Source: Bacteroidota bacterium (GTDB lineage: Bacteria > Bacteroidota > Bacteroidia > Flavobacteriales > Flavobacteriaceae). From it: a DNA stretch of 7,284 nucleotides. Each line of letters starts with the position of its first letter. Positions within the stretch are counted from its first letter, which is position 1. Made by a program: the position numbers and the translations under genes. The notes under the pieces were generated by a model. The model was not told the origin of the DNA. It did not search any database and worked only from the letters and a program-made list of their open reading frames with translations. Of the stretch, positions 7,146 to 7,284 are shown piece by piece. Location of the stretch: NCBI GenBank assembly GCA_022560715.1, contig JADFSQ010000096.1:1-7284 (forward strand), given 5' to 3'.

Positions 7146-7160
7146 TTTAATTGATTTTAT

Positions 7161-7240
7161 CGATTATAATCGTAAAAATAGTATATATTTTTCGATTATA
7201 ATCGTAAAAAAGTATGTTTTTTTTCGATTATCATAAAAAT
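7161..7240. repeat. Two perfect palindromes and one half-site at exact 32-base spacing upstream of the ATPase
   Basis: The 12-base perfect palindrome CGATTATAATCG occurs at 7161-7172 and 7193-7204. A decayed copy (CGATTAT then CATAAAAA) starts at 7225, so all three begin exactly 32 bases apart, about three helical turns. Each full copy is followed by TAAAAA, an (T)AGTAT element and a T-rich run, so the whole unit is tandemly repeated. The array lies 16 to about 90 bases upstream of the ATPase ATG, where operators sit. On the ATPase strand, T-rich elements resembling a degenerate TAnnTTTG box (TATTTTTA) lie between copies. I infer binding of a dimeric regulator, perhaps autoregulation by the ATPase's winged-helix region. 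Replication-type iterons are less likely given only three copies. Confidence 0.55.
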
Positions 7241-7241
7241 T

Positions 7242-7253
7242 CCTTTAAAAAGG
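7242..7253. repeat. Short inverted repeat CCTTTAAAAAGG
   Basis: Five-base arms (CCTTT / AAAGG) flank two A residues. The structure is too short to be a convincing terminator and lies in otherwise featureless AT-rich DNA at the right edge. No gene is visible in 7146-7284 apart from the palindrome array. Confidence 0.2.
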
Positions 7254-7284
7254 TTGAAAATTTGAGACACTCTATCTTTATATT

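Noticed and set aside
7161..7240. CRISPR array or plasmid iterons
   Set aside because: Only two full copies plus a partial one, the repeat is a short palindrome, the spacers are themselves similar A/T runs, and no cas or rep gene is nearby.
7195..7240. 12-codon minus-strand open frame starting at an ATG near 7233
   Set aside because: It runs through the palindromic repeat, is very short and has no sign of coding constraint; a leader peptide cannot be supported.

Overview
Most of this window (about 806-7284) looks like part of an exopolysaccharide, capsule or O-antigen locus from a member of the Bacteroidota, probably a Flavobacteriia relative. The DNA is very AT-rich (about 26% GC by hand count over 1801-2100), lysine, asparagine and isoleucine are abundant, and the gene families are typical of flavobacterial surface-glycan loci. 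I recognise no rRNA, tRNA, CRISPR array or transposase.

Layout. 1-~470 (minus strand): DNA of clearly different composition (about 43% GC over 1-300) holding the C-terminal tail of a membrane protein and the N-terminus of a membrane-anchored, coiled-coil-like protein that runs off the window. The pair resembles the cytochrome b / cytochrome c end of a bc-type respiratory operon, but that identification is tentative. ~471-~805 (minus strand): AT-rich DNA with the last ~29 codons of an unidentified gene, then the first ~70 codons of an HlpA-like glycosyltransferase. ~806-2635 (plus strand): a UDP-GlcNAc 2-epimerase (WecB family) lacking its N-terminal half, followed with a 1-base overlap by a complete WbuB-like family 4 glycosyltransferase. 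2632-6284 (minus strand): a tightly packed cassette transcribed ugd, then UDP-glucuronate decarboxylase, then an initiating sugar-phosphate transferase, with intergenic gaps of 2 and 0 bases. 6291-7145 (minus strand): an AAA+ ATPase of the DUF4143 type, apparently missing its C-terminal domain. 7146-7284: an upstream region with a palindrome repeated at 32-base spacing.

How the genes fit together. Ugd oxidises UDP-glucose to UDP-glucuronate and the decarboxylase converts that to UDP-xylose. The polytopic phosphotransferase starts a lipid-linked repeat unit on undecaprenyl phosphate. The GT4 enzyme, and formerly the HlpA-like enzyme, would extend it, and the WecB-type epimerase when intact would supply UDP-ManNAc. 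The ATPase is probably unrelated to glycan synthesis.

The most notable point is structural. Two points near the left end (about 470 and 805) join gene fragments that do not belong together, and the composition changes sharply at the first. I read these as probable assembly chimerism or, less likely, real recombination scars. I did not find a convincing new biological system. The repeated palindrome upstream of the ATPase is the best candidate for an undescribed regulatory element.
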